From Phycomyces blakesleeanus NRRL 1555(-) (lineage: Eukaryota > Mucoromycota > Mucoromycetes > Mucorales > Phycomycetaceae), in contig NW_017265160.1 of assembly GCF_001638985.1 (NCBI RefSeq), positions 297,378-361,377 on the forward strand: a stretch of 64,000 bases of DNA, written 5' to 3'. The notes under the pieces are model-generated. The model ran no database searches. It worked only from the letters and a program-made list of their open reading frames with translations, and had not been told where the DNA came from. Below, in pieces: positions 20,073 to 32,675 of this stretch. Both the position numbers and the translations under genes were made by a program. Position 1 is the stretch's first letter; the number at the start of each line of letters is the position of its first letter.

Positions 20073-23000
20073 GGAAATTGGCGCCACCGAGATTCAAGTG
20101 TGGCTACTGTTCTGCTTGATTCGTATTCATCTCATACAGACAATCTTACTCTCGATCTTATTTCAAACGTGTTCCCTTCAGGAGAATAGACAGGGTGCAA
20201 AGCTATATCTCTACAAATTTTTCTTTTTCTCTATCGATTAAAACCCCTTTATCTCCTTCTTTTGAATATACATGTATATAGAATCACCGGGTACTAAGAA
20301 AAAAATCGTGTAGATTTTCATGAAGCTATAAAAGTAGCAATAATCTGGTTTATACAGCTGTCCACCATATACTGATTTGTAAGGACATAAATAAAAGATT
20401 GAATGAATACACTTTATATTATTCACCAGAGTATAAATATATATATATATAAAGCAATTGTTTTAAAGAAAAGAGTTAATACAGTTCTTCTGTCCACGAG
20501 GGAAATGATGCGGTACATAAAGATTGATGCAGGGTAATAAAGAAAAATCTACTAATGGACTTATATTGTGTGTGTGTTTGATAAACTATCTATACTGTTT
20601 AGTAATATCTTGTACATATAACAGATTTATATTAAATATAAATCAACGGCTATATGGATATTCGACTAGATTCTTTCTCCCACAGAAAATGTTTCTGAGA
20701 TGCTTCGTACCCTTTTTAAGTCTGAATATATATATTCTTTCTTAAGACTATTTACGATTGGGATTCTTACCAAGGCGCGGTAATAGACGATAGCATTTAT
20801 TAACACAGCACGGAAATACAGGGTATAATACAATGTAATACAATATATATTGGATTACTTAACTGCTGGCTTTGTAGGTTAGACTATTGCACCTATTTTT
20901 TAAGCAGGAAGATGCTTGTGATATCTATTTTATGTAAATTTGCTCTTTTTTTTGTTAAATTATATATAGCTACCATTATAAAAAAATTGTAAATTCAAAG
21001 GTGATTGTATGGGATATGTTTCGAAGAGTCTAATTTTATTCTACTATTTATCTTTATAAGAAACAACATATATCCACTCTCTTAGGGATGTAAGCTTTTA
21101 TTCATAAATCAATGTATCTCTATATGTGATAAATAAAAATATGTATATATATGTGTATATTAAATAACACATTACAGAATTCTCATGTGCAATTAAAAAC
21201 CACTGGCTATAAATGTTCTAATGTATATCATATGCTCTCATATCAGATATACTATTTTTATTGTATTTGTCAAGCGATGCATGTCTTCTTTAGCAGTATA
21301 TATCAATAGTTTCTTTACTATTTCGCAACTCCTAGAACAATTTAGACATCAACCCTTCAAGTAGTTTTTTCTTTGTATGCCTTGGCCTCCATGGTACATG
21401 CAGATTGACAACATAAGTAAGTACTATCATATCTGAAAGATATCATGGATATAATTTATGAGCTAGCTAAACATATGAAAAATGGTGGGTAATTTGAGCA
21501 ACACAGAAGATTTTTTAGCCCTTGCGCCTTTGTCGATTATTGAATAATTAATATTTACCTCAACCTTGATTTATACAGTGTCTTGGCTGTGGTAAACATG
21601 CCTGGATCTCACAGCAAGTACCGTAAGACAATAAATGATATATGAGTTATAATATTACTTTGCAAAAACACGGATTCAGTATTTATTGGATTGATTGGTT
21701 TGATATGGATAAACACCACCCTTAGTCCTCCGAACCATCTCTTGAAAAGTATAGGCAAGTACCCAAAATTTTGAGTATATCACTTCTTTTAAATGCAACA
21801 TCTAACATACCATAATCTTCTAAGGCGATATTATAGTCGGGCTTCATTGTTTAATATTTGATGTTCTCATAAAGTATTTAATATATACTACCACAAAATA
21901 CTTTGAAGACATGACTTTAACTATATCTTTTAGCAACATTTGTGGAATATAAATATGGCTGCTGTTTTTGGTTTCTAACATACATTTAACCAATTGCAGC
22001 ACGGTAATACAATTCTTGGTATATTCATCCATGTTATTCGAACTGAAACTAATGTAATACTAATAGAGGATATTTAGTAGTGGTTATTGTGTGAGATGAG
22101 AACTTTAAAGTTTCAGAATAATCTCACTAGTAACTATAATAATAAGATGTATTTTTCAATCTGATCACTGATATGTATTTTTAAGGTACTGACTCTATAA
22201 GCTTGAGCAGTTTTATGTACTTCTTCTGTAAAAATTGGAAAAAAAATTAAGTAGACACTGATATAAAATCTTGAAGGGAAATGGGATGTATTTTGTTGAT
22301 AATGAAAACCTGGTCAATTATTTAAAATTTGATAATTGTTCAATAAATTTTTTAGAGTGACTTGGTAACTTTAGGTAATGAGTTCTGTATAAAAATAATA
22401 TTTATTTTGTAAATATTTCTATGTATGAATGTATGTAGTAATTAAATTGAAATGTAACTACTGTAGGTGCTTGTAGAAAAAGTTTTTCTCTTTCTCTAAA
22501 ATAATAATAATCTTTTTATTATATTAAGTACAAAATTTTTGAGTTACTTTGAAGAAACAGTGTAAACTTTTTTTATCATCTACAGCAAAATATTAAGCTG
22601 CTACTAACAGAGGTCTAAGAGACATGCTACAGTATTATTTCTTTTCAAAATATGTATTTCTTCTATTGTTATTAGAATTCTATGCATTTATATAAACAGA
22701 CAAATAAATTGATTTATCTCATTGTCAGTAAACGCTAAATCTTTATAGCTTATATTATTCTAATTTTATATTATTTTATTGATTATCTAAACTTATTTCT
22801 ATATAAGAATTGCAAAGAGTATAGTTTTAAAAAAGTTTTTGAAGATAGAGAGATAGAAAGAGTGTCATCCAAATACTGCATGGTATAGCTGATAGATTTT
22901 CTCTTTTTTTTTAGCAATTTTTCTGATTGATTTCCTATAACAATCAATAGTCTATTTATATAGACATATATACTTACAGTTAATTATAAAATATTATAAT

Positions 23001-24381
23001 ACTTGATAGCAGAATAATGAATTCTGTTTTTTTCAGATGAAGCAAAGTATTAACTCATTAACAAGAGAATTAAATATATGGATTAAACTTTTACTTTAGT
23101 TTCAACAGTTATACCATATTTGTATCTGTCTTATGATTAAAATAAGTAATATATAGTAATTATTTGGCTATTGATTAAGATAATATATACTTAGAAAAAG
23201 AATAAGGCTTTGATTATATAGATCAATAATGTAAGTAATAGATTATACAAACAACTTGAGTTTTTGAATCAATAAATACAGATATTATTATTTTTTCTAA
23301 CACTTTACCCAAACTTACTTAGTAAATCTTTTGTTAAAAATATACTACCAAAAGTTATATTTATTGATGAAATATATTATAATAGTTAGCAGGTGATTTC
23401 TAAACAAAAAAAACAGAATAGACTCAATTTGTACAAAGATAATCTCAGATATAATATATACTAGATTATATTATAATATTTATTTATTTATTTTCTTTTA
23501 TATATATGTTTGCATTTAATAATATTAATAAGATCTAATATGTATATTATAGCATATCACTTCTATTTGGCTCCCAAATAATTTTAATAACAAAAATCTT
23601 GTAAAATTAATATGAAAAATTAAAATAGTATTTAATATTATTGATATATCGAATACAGATTTATATAGCAATTTTTATACTAATATACTAGAAATTAATA
23701 TAGCTGTAGTGATTCAAACACTCTCTTATTAGATTTATTACATTTAAGAATATATTTCTATTATTATGGCTGAGTTATATGAATAAAATTTTAAAATAAA
23801 ACAATAGATACTGTAAGAGTGTTGTTTATTTAAAAAAAAAAGATCATAGCTGCTTATATAGACATTTGATTCCCTAATTTAATATTTTCATTAGTTAATG
23901 GTTGATTATCACTGAAGTGGTATAAAGTATACAAGTGTCTGAGATGTGTTAAGTTTCTGAGATGTGATTCTGCTAGATTTCTTAGCAACTGTAGTATCTG
24001 ATCTAGATTATAAAAATTGTATTTTACTCAATTATAATATATATACCACATAGACTAATAATTATTTATAGTAAGTACTATATAAATGACAACTTAGTAA
24101 ATACTGAGATAGTATTATAATACTGCTATAAGATTAAATTATAAATGTAGTAGTAACAACTCTTTAATAGTTAAATATAGTAAACAGATATATCTTTAAG
24201 AAATTAAAATATAACTGATATAGTAAATTATATATTTATATAAAAAAGAACTTTTTATTCTTTAATAGAAACAATTTATATATAGTTGCAAAGTATTATT
24301 ATATATCTTATATTATAAACTTTTATGTAGTATGTCAAGTATAAAATAATAAAAAAATAATAAATTTGGAAATAGAGACAT
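19591..24381. other. Long AT-rich gene-poor region
   Basis: About 4.8 kb of very AT-rich sequence with TA microsatellites (for example 20039-20067) and no clear gene. One weak three-exon candidate on the minus strand (21676-22032) is listed separately. From about 22400 to 24360 the composition is almost entirely A/T with no structure that could be recognised. Confidence 0.5.
21676..22032 (-). CDS. Weak candidate: 78-aa protein from three small exons
   Basis: Exons 22032-21892, 21841-21811 and 21740-21676 splice with GT-AG introns of 50 and 70 bp into a continuous 78-codon frame that starts MDEYTKNCITVLQLVKCMLE and ends RRTKGGVYPYQTNQSNKY. Intron 2 has a GTATGT donor. The family is not recognised and the plus strand of the same DNA can be read as a different small spliced frame, so this may be chance. 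It is recorded because the surrounding kilobases are otherwise empty. Confidence 0.25.
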
Positions 24382-25042
24382 TGTTGTAGTGGTTGGAAGA
24401 TTTTAAGAAGTTGTTAATGTGGTATACACACCACAATTGAGTGAAGAACAGACCCCACAACCAAACACTGGTTCCTTCTTGCTAATGAACCTGGCAAGTT
24501 AACAATCTCCGGAACTGTTACACACCAGGCACACGTATACTACACACTCACACAGTATAAACCAACTATTACACAACAGGGATTTGAATTACAGGGATTT
24601 GAATAGTAGCAGATATAAACAATATTATTTTGTCTTTTTAATAAATAACACTCTCACAGTATCTACTTTTTCCATTATTGAGATACTAACCCATAAACAA
24701 TCCCGAATACCTTAGTTAAGAAGAATTCAAGGTTTGAAAGTGAGGGACAAAGATTTGTGAGAACTTATGTAGGATTTGTTTATTGAGAAAAGATTTGGTA
24801 TCAAAATCTGGCCACGTTTCTATACTGAACTACTACTGCTATTTATATTATTTTGGATCAGGAAAATTATATGACTGGGATCAGGTAATCGATCCTATCT
24901 GAGCCTTAATTAGAGCAATGTGATATTGGGATAATTAATGTATAATTAATTATATAAATATGTGTAGTTCCAATGAAGTATTAAGATAGAAAGTAAATGT
25001 GTTTAAAAGTTATAATTATGTTTATAATAATTCATTGATGTA

Positions 25043-26387
25043 CAGACTTCTGACAAAATATTTGGTCATTTTTAACCCCTGCCAAGGCTCTTCAACTTAT
25101 ATTGTAGCTGTAAATTTATGATAAAAGATAGTAAAGTTCTATAAATCTCTGGTACTCTCACAGATAACTGTATAAGGTGTGATAGATAAATTGAAAAAAA
25201 AATTGAAAAGGCTTTAATAAGAGATTGGTCTAAATTTACACATCTTAAGTTCAGATAGATGATTTTGCATATTAAAGCAAAACGTCATACAAGTCTCTAT
25301 GCTAATTGCTTTCCACGTTTCTTGCAAAGCATTTTCCAATTGTTGCAATGTGGTAGGCTGAGGTCGTCTTGCGTGGATTTTGTTATCAAGAAGCCCCCAG
25401 ATATTTTCAATTAGACTCAAGTCTGGACTGTTAGGAGGCCACTCCAAAATCTTCAATCCAAAGTCTTTCTTGAACCTTTCTGCTAAGGTAGTCTTATGAT
25501 AACTCGTGTTATCTTCTTGATAAAAATAGTCTCCCTTTTCTACATTAGGAAGACTTTAGTAGAAGAGCATGAATTCCTTCTCCAGAACTTCATTGTACAA
25601 TGGGGCATTCATGTTACCCTTAAGCATAACCAGTAGTCCAACTCCTCCAGACCAAATATATCCCCAAAGCAATACAGAACCTTCATTTCCTGAAACCTTT
25701 GAAGTCAAGAAGTCTGGATGATATTTCTCTCCTAGTTCATGCCATACATGACTATGACCATTTTTCTTGAAAATATTAAAGGTTGCTTCGTCTGTCCAAA
25801 TGACAGTATCTCACTGTTTTTCCAACATTTTATTTTTCTATACCAAGTACAACGTTTGGCAATGTGCTCCTTAGTTAGAAGAGGCTTTGATTTGGTTACA
25901 CGGTAGGCTAGATTCATCTTATGCAACATTCGGCTGATAGTTTTTGTACTGACTTTTTTTCTAGTCTTTTCCTTAATCAAGTCTGCCATCTCAACCAAGT
26001 TTTGATGGCAATCCTGTTTGACATCCAAGAAGAGATGTCTTTTATCTCTAGCAGTTAATTTAGAAGGTCTTCCTGTTGGCTTCTTATTAGTATCAGATCC
26101 AGTTTCATTGTATTTTTTTATAATATGCGTGACAGTAGTTCTTGGTATTCCCTTTTTCCTTGCAATATCAGAAATCTTCATGACATCTTTATGAAATCCA
26201 ATTAAGATTCCTTTTTCAACTTCTGAAAGTCTTTCAAATGGCTTGTGAGATTTACTGCTTTGTTGTTTAGGCATTATATTAAAAAGATTTTATTGAATTT
26301 AGCAGATTAAGTAAAGTAAAGTGTAAGAGTATATTATGAAATAAATAGCAGAAATATAAAACGACCAAATTTTCTATTCCACAACTG
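25043..26387 (-). mobile_element. Tc1/mariner transposon inserted in the LTR
   Basis: A 1,345-bp element flanked on both sides by TA. The ends are inverted: left CAGACTTCTGACAAAATATT, right (complement) CAGTTGTGGAATAGAAAATT, both continuing TTGGTCRTTTT. It carries one degenerate transposase on the minus strand. It sits at the TA of GATGTA in the host LTR. Confidence 0.88.
25214..26274 (-). pseudogene. Tc1-family transposase, frameshifted
   Basis: Translation from ATG 26274 shows a paired helix-turn-helix N-terminus (ISDIARKKGIPRTTVTHII and a GRPSKLTARDKR linker). After a frameshift near 25815-25840 it continues with VIWTDEATFNIF (first catalytic Asp), LLWGYIWSGGVG, an in-frame stop near 25557, QEDNTSYH (second Asp), and WPPNSPDLSLIENIWGLL (third acidic residue, Glu), then the normal C-terminus. 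All three DD34E residues survive, but one frameshift and one nonsense mutation make it inactive. Confidence 0.9.
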
Positions 26388-26403
26388 TATTCTATATTAT
26401 AAT

Positions 26404-26936
26404 TGTTGTGGTGGTTGAAGTTGAAGAAGTTTTTAAGAGGAAGAATTGAAGATTTGAGATTAGGAATGAAGATTTGTGAGAACTTGTGTAGGTTTTGTTT
26501 ATTGAGAAAGGATTTTTTATCAAAGTTTGACCAGGTTCCTACACTGAACTACTACTGCTATTTATATTATTTTGGATCGGGAAAATTATATGACTGGGGT
26601 CAGGTAATCAATCCTATATGAGCCTTAATCAGAGCAACGTGATCTTGGAATAATTAATGTATGATTAATTATATAAATGTGTGTAGTCCTAATGAAGTAT
26701 TAACATCGAAAGTAAATGTATTTATGAGTTATAATTATGCTTATGATAATCTACTGATGTATCTCATATTATGGTGATATAATCATATGAAATATAATCA
26801 CTATCATGCATGCTAAACCTGTGTGTTAAATAATAAAGTAATTGGTAAACACCTTTGACTGAAATAGCGGAGGCCTTATATTATTTCCTTCAGACTTATT
26901 CTCAATTACAGCAGTAGTCAATACTCATTTACAACA
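26404..26936. mobile_element. Solo LTR (533 bp) with 5-bp target duplication
   Basis: Begins TGTTGTGGTGG and ends TTTACAACA. It is flanked by the identical 5-mers ATAAT (26399-26403 and 26937-26941), the signature of LTR-retroelement integration followed by loss of the body through LTR recombination. It is the same family as the surrounding element. Confidence 0.8.
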
Positions 26937-27102
26937 ATAATGATATCATCATATAAAATATAATCACTATTGTGTAGGATAAACCTATATATTAAATAAT
27001 AAAATAATTGGTGAACACTTTTGACTGGAATAGTTGAGGTCTTATATTATTTCCTTCAGACTTATTCTCAATTACAGCAGTAGTCAATACTCATTTACAA
27101 CA

Positions 27103-27536
27103 TTTATTCATAAATAAAAAGTATCTCTTTTTAAAAGAAAGTATAATCTGTTCTTATTATTACATCTTAGTTTTTAAAGTTTTCTTCCTTTACTATATTT
27201 GGTTATTAGAGTGTATTTACTACTTAACTAGTATTAATATTATAATTATAATATCAAGTCATAAATTATACTTCTTTAGCTCTTAACTATATTTTTTTCT
27301 TTTACACCAGAACTTTAGAAATTCTAGCTAAATTAGCTCCAAATAGCTCTGACACAGTTTATCCAGAAGTATAATATAAATATCAATAACAATCTGCTCA
27401 TAATAAAATAATTTCTTTATCTACTATATTATTTTGTTTATTTAATTATACTTATTTAAGTATATTTCTTTCCCTGTTTTTATATTATACAATTATTGGG
27501 TTTGTTATATTACTACAATCCGACATTTACGTAACA
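27103..27536. other. Spacer before tRNA-Leu
   Basis: AT-rich, no gene seen. Many retroelements insert near tRNA genes; the nested LTR ends about 430 bp upstream of the tRNA. Confidence 0.45.
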
Positions 27537-27619
27537 GGTAACTTGGCCGAGTTGGTCTAAGGCGCCGCACTCAAGTTGCGGTCTCGCAAGAGGCGTGAGT
27601 TCGAATCTCACAGTTACCA
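27537..27619 (+). tRNA. tRNA-Leu(CAA)
   Basis: Acceptor arms GGTAACT and AGTTACC pair perfectly, followed by discriminator A. The anticodon stem CCGCA/TGCGG encloses the loop CTCAAGT, giving anticodon CAA (reads TTG). A long variable arm (TCTCGCAAGAGG region), typical of leucine tRNA, and the T-loop GTTCGAATC are present. There is no intron. A T5 run just downstream can act as a Pol III terminator. Internal A and B boxes (TGGCCGAGTTGG and GGTTCGA-like) serve as the promoter. Confidence 0.96.
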
Positions 27620-29870
27620 TTTTTCTTGACTCGTGTCGCTTTTTTTTTCTTAATGTCAACTTGTCGGACATTATTTTGATGAATCCGTAAAATCTGAAGA
27701 TGGTTAACTGTAGTATAATGACTCTCATTTTATTTAAATATAATATAATAACTACTGCGTATAATGCGCAGTATTAGTTTAGAGAACTATATAAGACAAT
27801 TCAATTCATATCAATAAAAAGTATCTTTTATCCTCTCTTTGATTTTACGTATACTCCTGGATCCCCAGTGGGTTTAACCTTTTGACCATACGTATACTTC
27901 TTTTGTTTTGATACTATATTTACGAATCACTAGAAATTTTTTTCCGATGAACAACTTTTTTTGGAGTAATGACACAAAAACCTCCATCAAAATAAAAAAC
28001 ATAAAGCAGCACTAAGTTAACCGTTTCTCTTCTATATCTATTTCTTCTCTTTTTCTATTTCCACTAATCTTACATATATATATCTTATTATATCCGTTAT
28101 CCTTTTTCTCTCTTCTGCATTCAGTCAAATCCACTTTGATGGCATTTTAAAAGCTGTGTGCAGAGCGTAACAGCAAATCAATAAATTACTAAAAAGAATT
28201 AATATGATGTCCTCTTCATTTACAGTCTTTGCGTGTTATTTCTTAAAAAAATGCCTGTTAAGAAAAAGAGCACAAAAACGCCGTCAATCCCAACAAAAGT
28301 TTTTTTTCTATTAGTTATTGAATTAACTATTGGGTATAGAGCATGGCTAATAGAATTGTTTCAAAATGGAAACATAAAGTGACAGAGCAAAGGTAACATA
28401 CAGAGAAACAAGTATCCCAACAAAAGAATATACCATTGCTCAAAACATTATCATATTTTTTGCGTTTTATTTCCAAAAATAATCTAATAATCGTGTATAT
28501 GAATACCTTGAACATCTTAAATATAATAATTGAAAGGACAAACATGTGCTTATGAAAGAGAGCAGCAAAAAATAACAGCAATTTATTAAATGTCCATTTG
28601 ATTTATTCGAATATAACTAAGAATTTCGACTATAAGTAAAAATTATAAAGTACAATGAACTTACAGCAGGGTGTTTTATTCTCTCTGCAGATCCAGATTT
28701 GGATACAGACAGGGAAAAACATTTCATTGTGGGTGTGCAAAAGCCTAGCGCACTTAGGAGTTCAGGCAACCTAACGAGAACCTCGAACTAATAGCGCACA
28801 ATAAAATACAATCTTCCTAAATATAATAGGAAAGAAAAAACATACAAAAAAGAATAATAAGTATTTGGCCCACCACAGTAGAGAATAATCAGCCATATAT
28901 ATATAAGAGCTCGGAAAAGACCCCTATTGGAGGAAAGGTTTTTTTTAGAAAGAACATTAAATTAAGATATAAGCATAGCGGATGGTAATACTGGAGAAAT
29001 AAATATATAAATATTTAAAGAAAATAAGAAATACGGCACTTTCAAGTCGAGAATAAGTAACTAAGTGTTGACTACCCCAAAACTGAGGAACGTATTTAAG
29101 CAAGGATATGAGCTCCAAAGAGAAATCCTCTTTATATGTCCGGATGTCCCGTTTATGTATCCAGAATATGCAACAGTGGCAGAAAAAAAACAGGTCATAT
29201 TAGGTGCAGTTTCGGGAGAGCACTGCTTGTTCATATTGACAAGGGACAAGGGATAATGGAAATTCCGAAATAAGCAAGGAAAGTGGATTCCAGAAACAGG
29301 TTTTCTCGGAGGTTCTACGGTTTGAAGAATACATATTTGTTTCTTTGCCCATATTTGTTTCTATAAGGTCAAGGAGAATTTGATCATAAGTCTTTTCTTC
29401 CGGAAGTTTTTAGGATGATCTGGTTTGACCAATTGCACGTAGTAAGGAAAGCATAAATTACCACCAATAGCATCACGTACCAGGTTGTTTAAAGGGTATA
29501 GGGAGACAATTGAGAGCATAATTGGTTAAACAGATCTCTGGAGAGGATAACATGGCTGATCAAGAACCAAAGGTTTTGAATGAGAGCAGTGGTAGTAGAA
29601 TATATCAGAATTGAGCAGACAGAAACCTATAATTTTAACTTAATGTAGATTTTTCTTAGTCAATACTTCACTTCTTTTAACCTCTGCTTTCTGTATCCAC
29701 ACAGATATATCCGCCATATAATAAAACAAAGAATATATAAAGAAAATTTTAACATCAAACTAAATATTACCAAAATCGTTTTTTATCATTAATGTTCGCT
29801 TTAATTTTTTCTTAAATTTAAATGGATTGTAACTTTTTTACGAATGTGGATATGGTACCATCTTATACGA
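27620..29870. other. Intergenic region
   Basis: About 2.2 kb without a supported gene. Short overlapping frames near 29060-29256 on both strands have no recognisable content. Confidence 0.45.
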
Positions 29871-29879
29871 GTAAGGCTT

Positions 29880-31150
29880 TGAAAAAATAGATTTTGAGGA
29901 GGGAGTCGACCCTTGCAATATTGGTACTCTGTCAACTCTGTCCGAATATCATACTTCTCAAATCGCTTTCCCACTGAATCTAATGAGACACTTTGTGTAA
30001 AAATGGAAGACGTGGCTGAAGAACTAGCTATAGATCTATTGACTGGTAGAAAGTACCATGTTTACTCTGGCAAGCAAAAAGTAAGTTCTTATTCCTTTGG
30101 CAGGATAAGACTGTGGAAGACTACCCCTTTTACCCACAAAGCTCAGATTGAACCACGTACCACTCAAAATTGGGTCAAGTAACTCAAGAAAACTTCCAGT
30201 TGGAATATTAACGAAAAGCAGATAAATCAGTAAAATAGAAAGTTTCCAACTTCAAAAAGAGCATAAGAATCACCTTATATATTATTATTATTTTCGATTT
30301 AAGTACCCCTAAACAACAAGGCTCAGTGCAGTAGAGAGTTTGACGAAAACATTCGAGAACTTTCGCTTAAAAGAAACGTCTACTAGAAACTTCATCCTAT
30401 ACGAGTGTACTTTGAATTTCAAGAGAACAAACTTGCAATCTCTGACAAGAAATAGCGGCAGGGATCTCGAAAACCGCTATCAATGGGTTAAAAAATTGGT
30501 TGAATATACTGAAATGAGCTATCTGACCAGCTGGGTTCTTGCAGATGAAACTGATTTCAATATCAACATGAGATGTCATAATCCTGGCTCAATTTGAGGT
30601 ACATCAGCAGTTGTTGAAACATTTATTATTCGCACCTCACGTATACCATATTGGGAGCTATAACAGCCCATGATATTATTTCAGCTGAGATTAGAAAGCC
30701 TTCAAACCCCAAGAAAGTAAAGGCTGATAGGAACAGAAATATGGAAACTCATATTAAAGAGAAACGCCAAGGGAACTGTTACTGGCCATTTTATGAAGTT
30801 TATTTCTAAAAATTCAGATAAAATAGAAAAATTCCCTAAATTGAGTAAATTTTATGTAGCTATAGGAAATGCACCCACCCATATCTTAGAGGATATCGTG
30901 AAGTTGATCGTAACAAGAGGCTATAGAGCTATATATTTGCTTCCTACTTCCCTAAGCTGAATCGTATTAAAAAGGTCTAATCAGTCATATAAAGTCCAGT
31001 CAAGAGAAGTGCATTTCAGGAAACCATATATCATAGAACTATAATTAGCGAGACTAATAGAAATACTCTTCATAATATCTCGCAGCGTTTTGTTAATAAC
31101 TTTCAATAAATTCCGCAATTTAATGATTAATACCAAAAGATCAAGTCATT
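29880..31150 (+). pseudogene. IS630-like / DDE_3-type transposase, heavily degraded
   Basis: Pieces in several frames follow the expected order: RTTQNWVK (helix-turn-helix region), LTKTFENFRLKE, ENRYQWVKKLVEYTEM, VLADETDFNINM (first catalytic Asp, at 30544), GTVTGHFMKFI, IGNAPTHI (the second catalytic Asp of the usual DNAPIH is replaced by Gly), RGYRAIYLLP (followed by a broken PELNPIE region), and ISETNRNTLHNISQRFVNNF at the C-terminal end. Numerous stops and frameshifts show an old, dead copy. Confidence 0.72.
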
Positions 31151-31225
31151 CGACTTGATAATAAATATTATAGATATTTCGAAAAGTAAAAAGTACATTA
31201 AGAATTATCAAACGAAAAAAAAAGC

Positions 31226-31580
31226 TCGTTTGGACAGACTAAAATTTCAAAAAAGGGTAAAAAATAGCAATTCTTTAAACGACTCTTATTGGCTAACTTC
31301 TTCAATTACTACTAGGATTGAGGAGAAGAGCATTTTTTTTTATAAAAACGATGTGCTGTAAGGTGCAAGATATAGAAAAACTCACAATAAAATATTCTTA
31401 CTTAATGACAGGCACGGCATTATAAGCACACTTCTACCTAATATGTACCTGATAATTTTAAACTTTTTTTTTAAAAAGAAAGGTGCGCTCAGTCATAAAT
31501 TAGTCTGGCCAATTTTAGGATGAACTCGTTTTACCCATTTTTTGCCCTCCCTTTTTTATATTTCAGTCTATCCACACCAA
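31226..31580. mobile_element. MITE family copy 2 (inverted relative to copy 1)
   Basis: The right end TCTATCCACACCAA matches the family terminus; the left end is worn (TTTGGACAGACTAAAATTTC). The interior is the reverse complement of copy 1, sharing the GTGCTTATAATGCCGT segment and the TCAATCCTAGTRG segment. No genes inside. Confidence 0.72.
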
Positions 31581-32238
31581 CTATCCACACATTGGTTCAC
31601 TAGATATCTCCACATTTATAACGTTACTTCTAATAAACAATACAAAAAATTCACAAATCGGTAGATATATTTTTACATATTGAATTAGTGAAAACACAGT
31701 ACCTGCCTGGGGCCAGGTGTTTTTCTCTAATCCTCCAGGGAAAAATGGGGTGCCCTGAAAAATCCTTTATATTCGATTAATAACCGCTTGTGCCCTAAAT
31801 TTAGACCTGGTCATTAAAGATATCATATAAGCAAATAGCACTAAAGATACCGTCAAGGGCGATTCTAGTAAGATATTTTTATAAGATTTCCTGGCTTTAA
31901 GGTGTGTTTTAAGGTTTAATTTTGATTAGGCATAAAATGGTTACAAGTAACTTAACCATTTGATGCTACAAGGATTAAATTGTCTAATCCTGATACTTTA
32001 TTTTCCAACCAATGCTTAAATTATCCAATCTTAAGTTTGTCACCTTTCTTTGCTCTTTCTATCTTTTATACGTTTTCTTTTCAATTATACATTAACCAAC
32101 AATTGCCTTTTAAATATCCAACGTTTACACCAACAGTGCTTTACAATTAATACAAAACACCCTTTTCCGGATTTCCGGATTTCCCGATACAGTACAACAA
32201 TAATGATAACATAATAATTCACTAAAAATATTCAAAGA

Positions 32239-32421
32239 ATGGTACAGCTTACCAAGAATGGGTATCTTGGGTGTCTCTCTGCCAATAAACATGCTGGACA
32301 TTTATATTCTTTTGGAACCTGGTGGTCTTATAGTTCTTTCCATTTAAATAACACACATGAATTTATGAAGAGTAGTACCATTGTGTCTCAATTGGTTAAC
32401 TATACGGCTGAGGTTCAATGA
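32239..32421 (+). CDS. Unrecognised small ORF (60 aa)
   Basis: Starts at ATG 32239: MVQLTKNGYLGCLSANKHAG, then a Trp/Tyr-rich stretch (GTWWSYSSFHLNN). The sequence looks like the beginning of a small beta-rich protein or domain. Possible continuation NGKISIPQTM appears after the TGA in the same frame, so it may be the 5' part of a broken gene. The family is not identified. Confidence 0.28.
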   Translation: MVQLTKNGYLGCLSANKHAGHLYSFGTWWSYSSFHLNNTHEFMKSSTIVSQLVNYTAEVQ

Positions 32422-32608
32422 AATGGCAAGATCTCGATTCCACAAACGATGATTTAAAGGTAAACGGATCTACATTTTCCAAACAATTTATATTGTCACA
32501 TATTTAACTAAAAGATGAAAAGAAGAACACAAATAAAAAGAAAAGATGAGTAATATTGTTTATTTAGTTGTTGGGTTTTAAGATCTAAAATAATATACCA
32601 AGTTTTTT

Positions 32609-32675
32609 TATGCTTAAGTTGGGTGCTTTGTTGGGAAGAGGTGTCTCAGTGACATCCTGGCCTAGCAACACCCGA
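32609..32675. repeat. Dispersed 65-bp repeat, copy 1
   Basis: About 85 % similar to 57179-57243 in the same orientation, sharing GGTGCTTTGTTGG and TCAGTGACATC then TGGCCTAGC. Differences fall largely at third codon positions of one plus-strand frame (GALL..GVSVTSWPS), and the opposite strand is also open, suggesting a remnant of a transposon gene. Confidence 0.6.

Larger units (their letters stand above)
24382..27102. mobile_element. Interrupted LTR-like element (host of two nested insertions)
   Basis: The element begins TGTTGTAGTGG at 24382 and ends CATTTACAACA at 27102, the TG...CA ends of a retroelement LTR. It is split into 24382-25042, 26388-26403 and 26942-27102. Removing the Tc1 element (25043-26387) and the solo LTR (26404-26936, with one copy of its target repeat) gives a continuous match to that solo LTR, including the GATGTA / ATTAT / GATAT junction. 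Compared with the solo LTR it has about 300 extra bp near its left end. Flanks are GACAT and TTTAT, so no clean duplication is seen for this older copy. Confidence 0.7.

Noticed and set aside
21366..21770. Plus-strand small spliced frame (MPWPPWYMQIDN..., MPGSHSKY...)
   Set aside because: Splice phases do not join the first piece to the later ones without a stop, and the opposite strand gives a cleaner model; kept only as an alternative.
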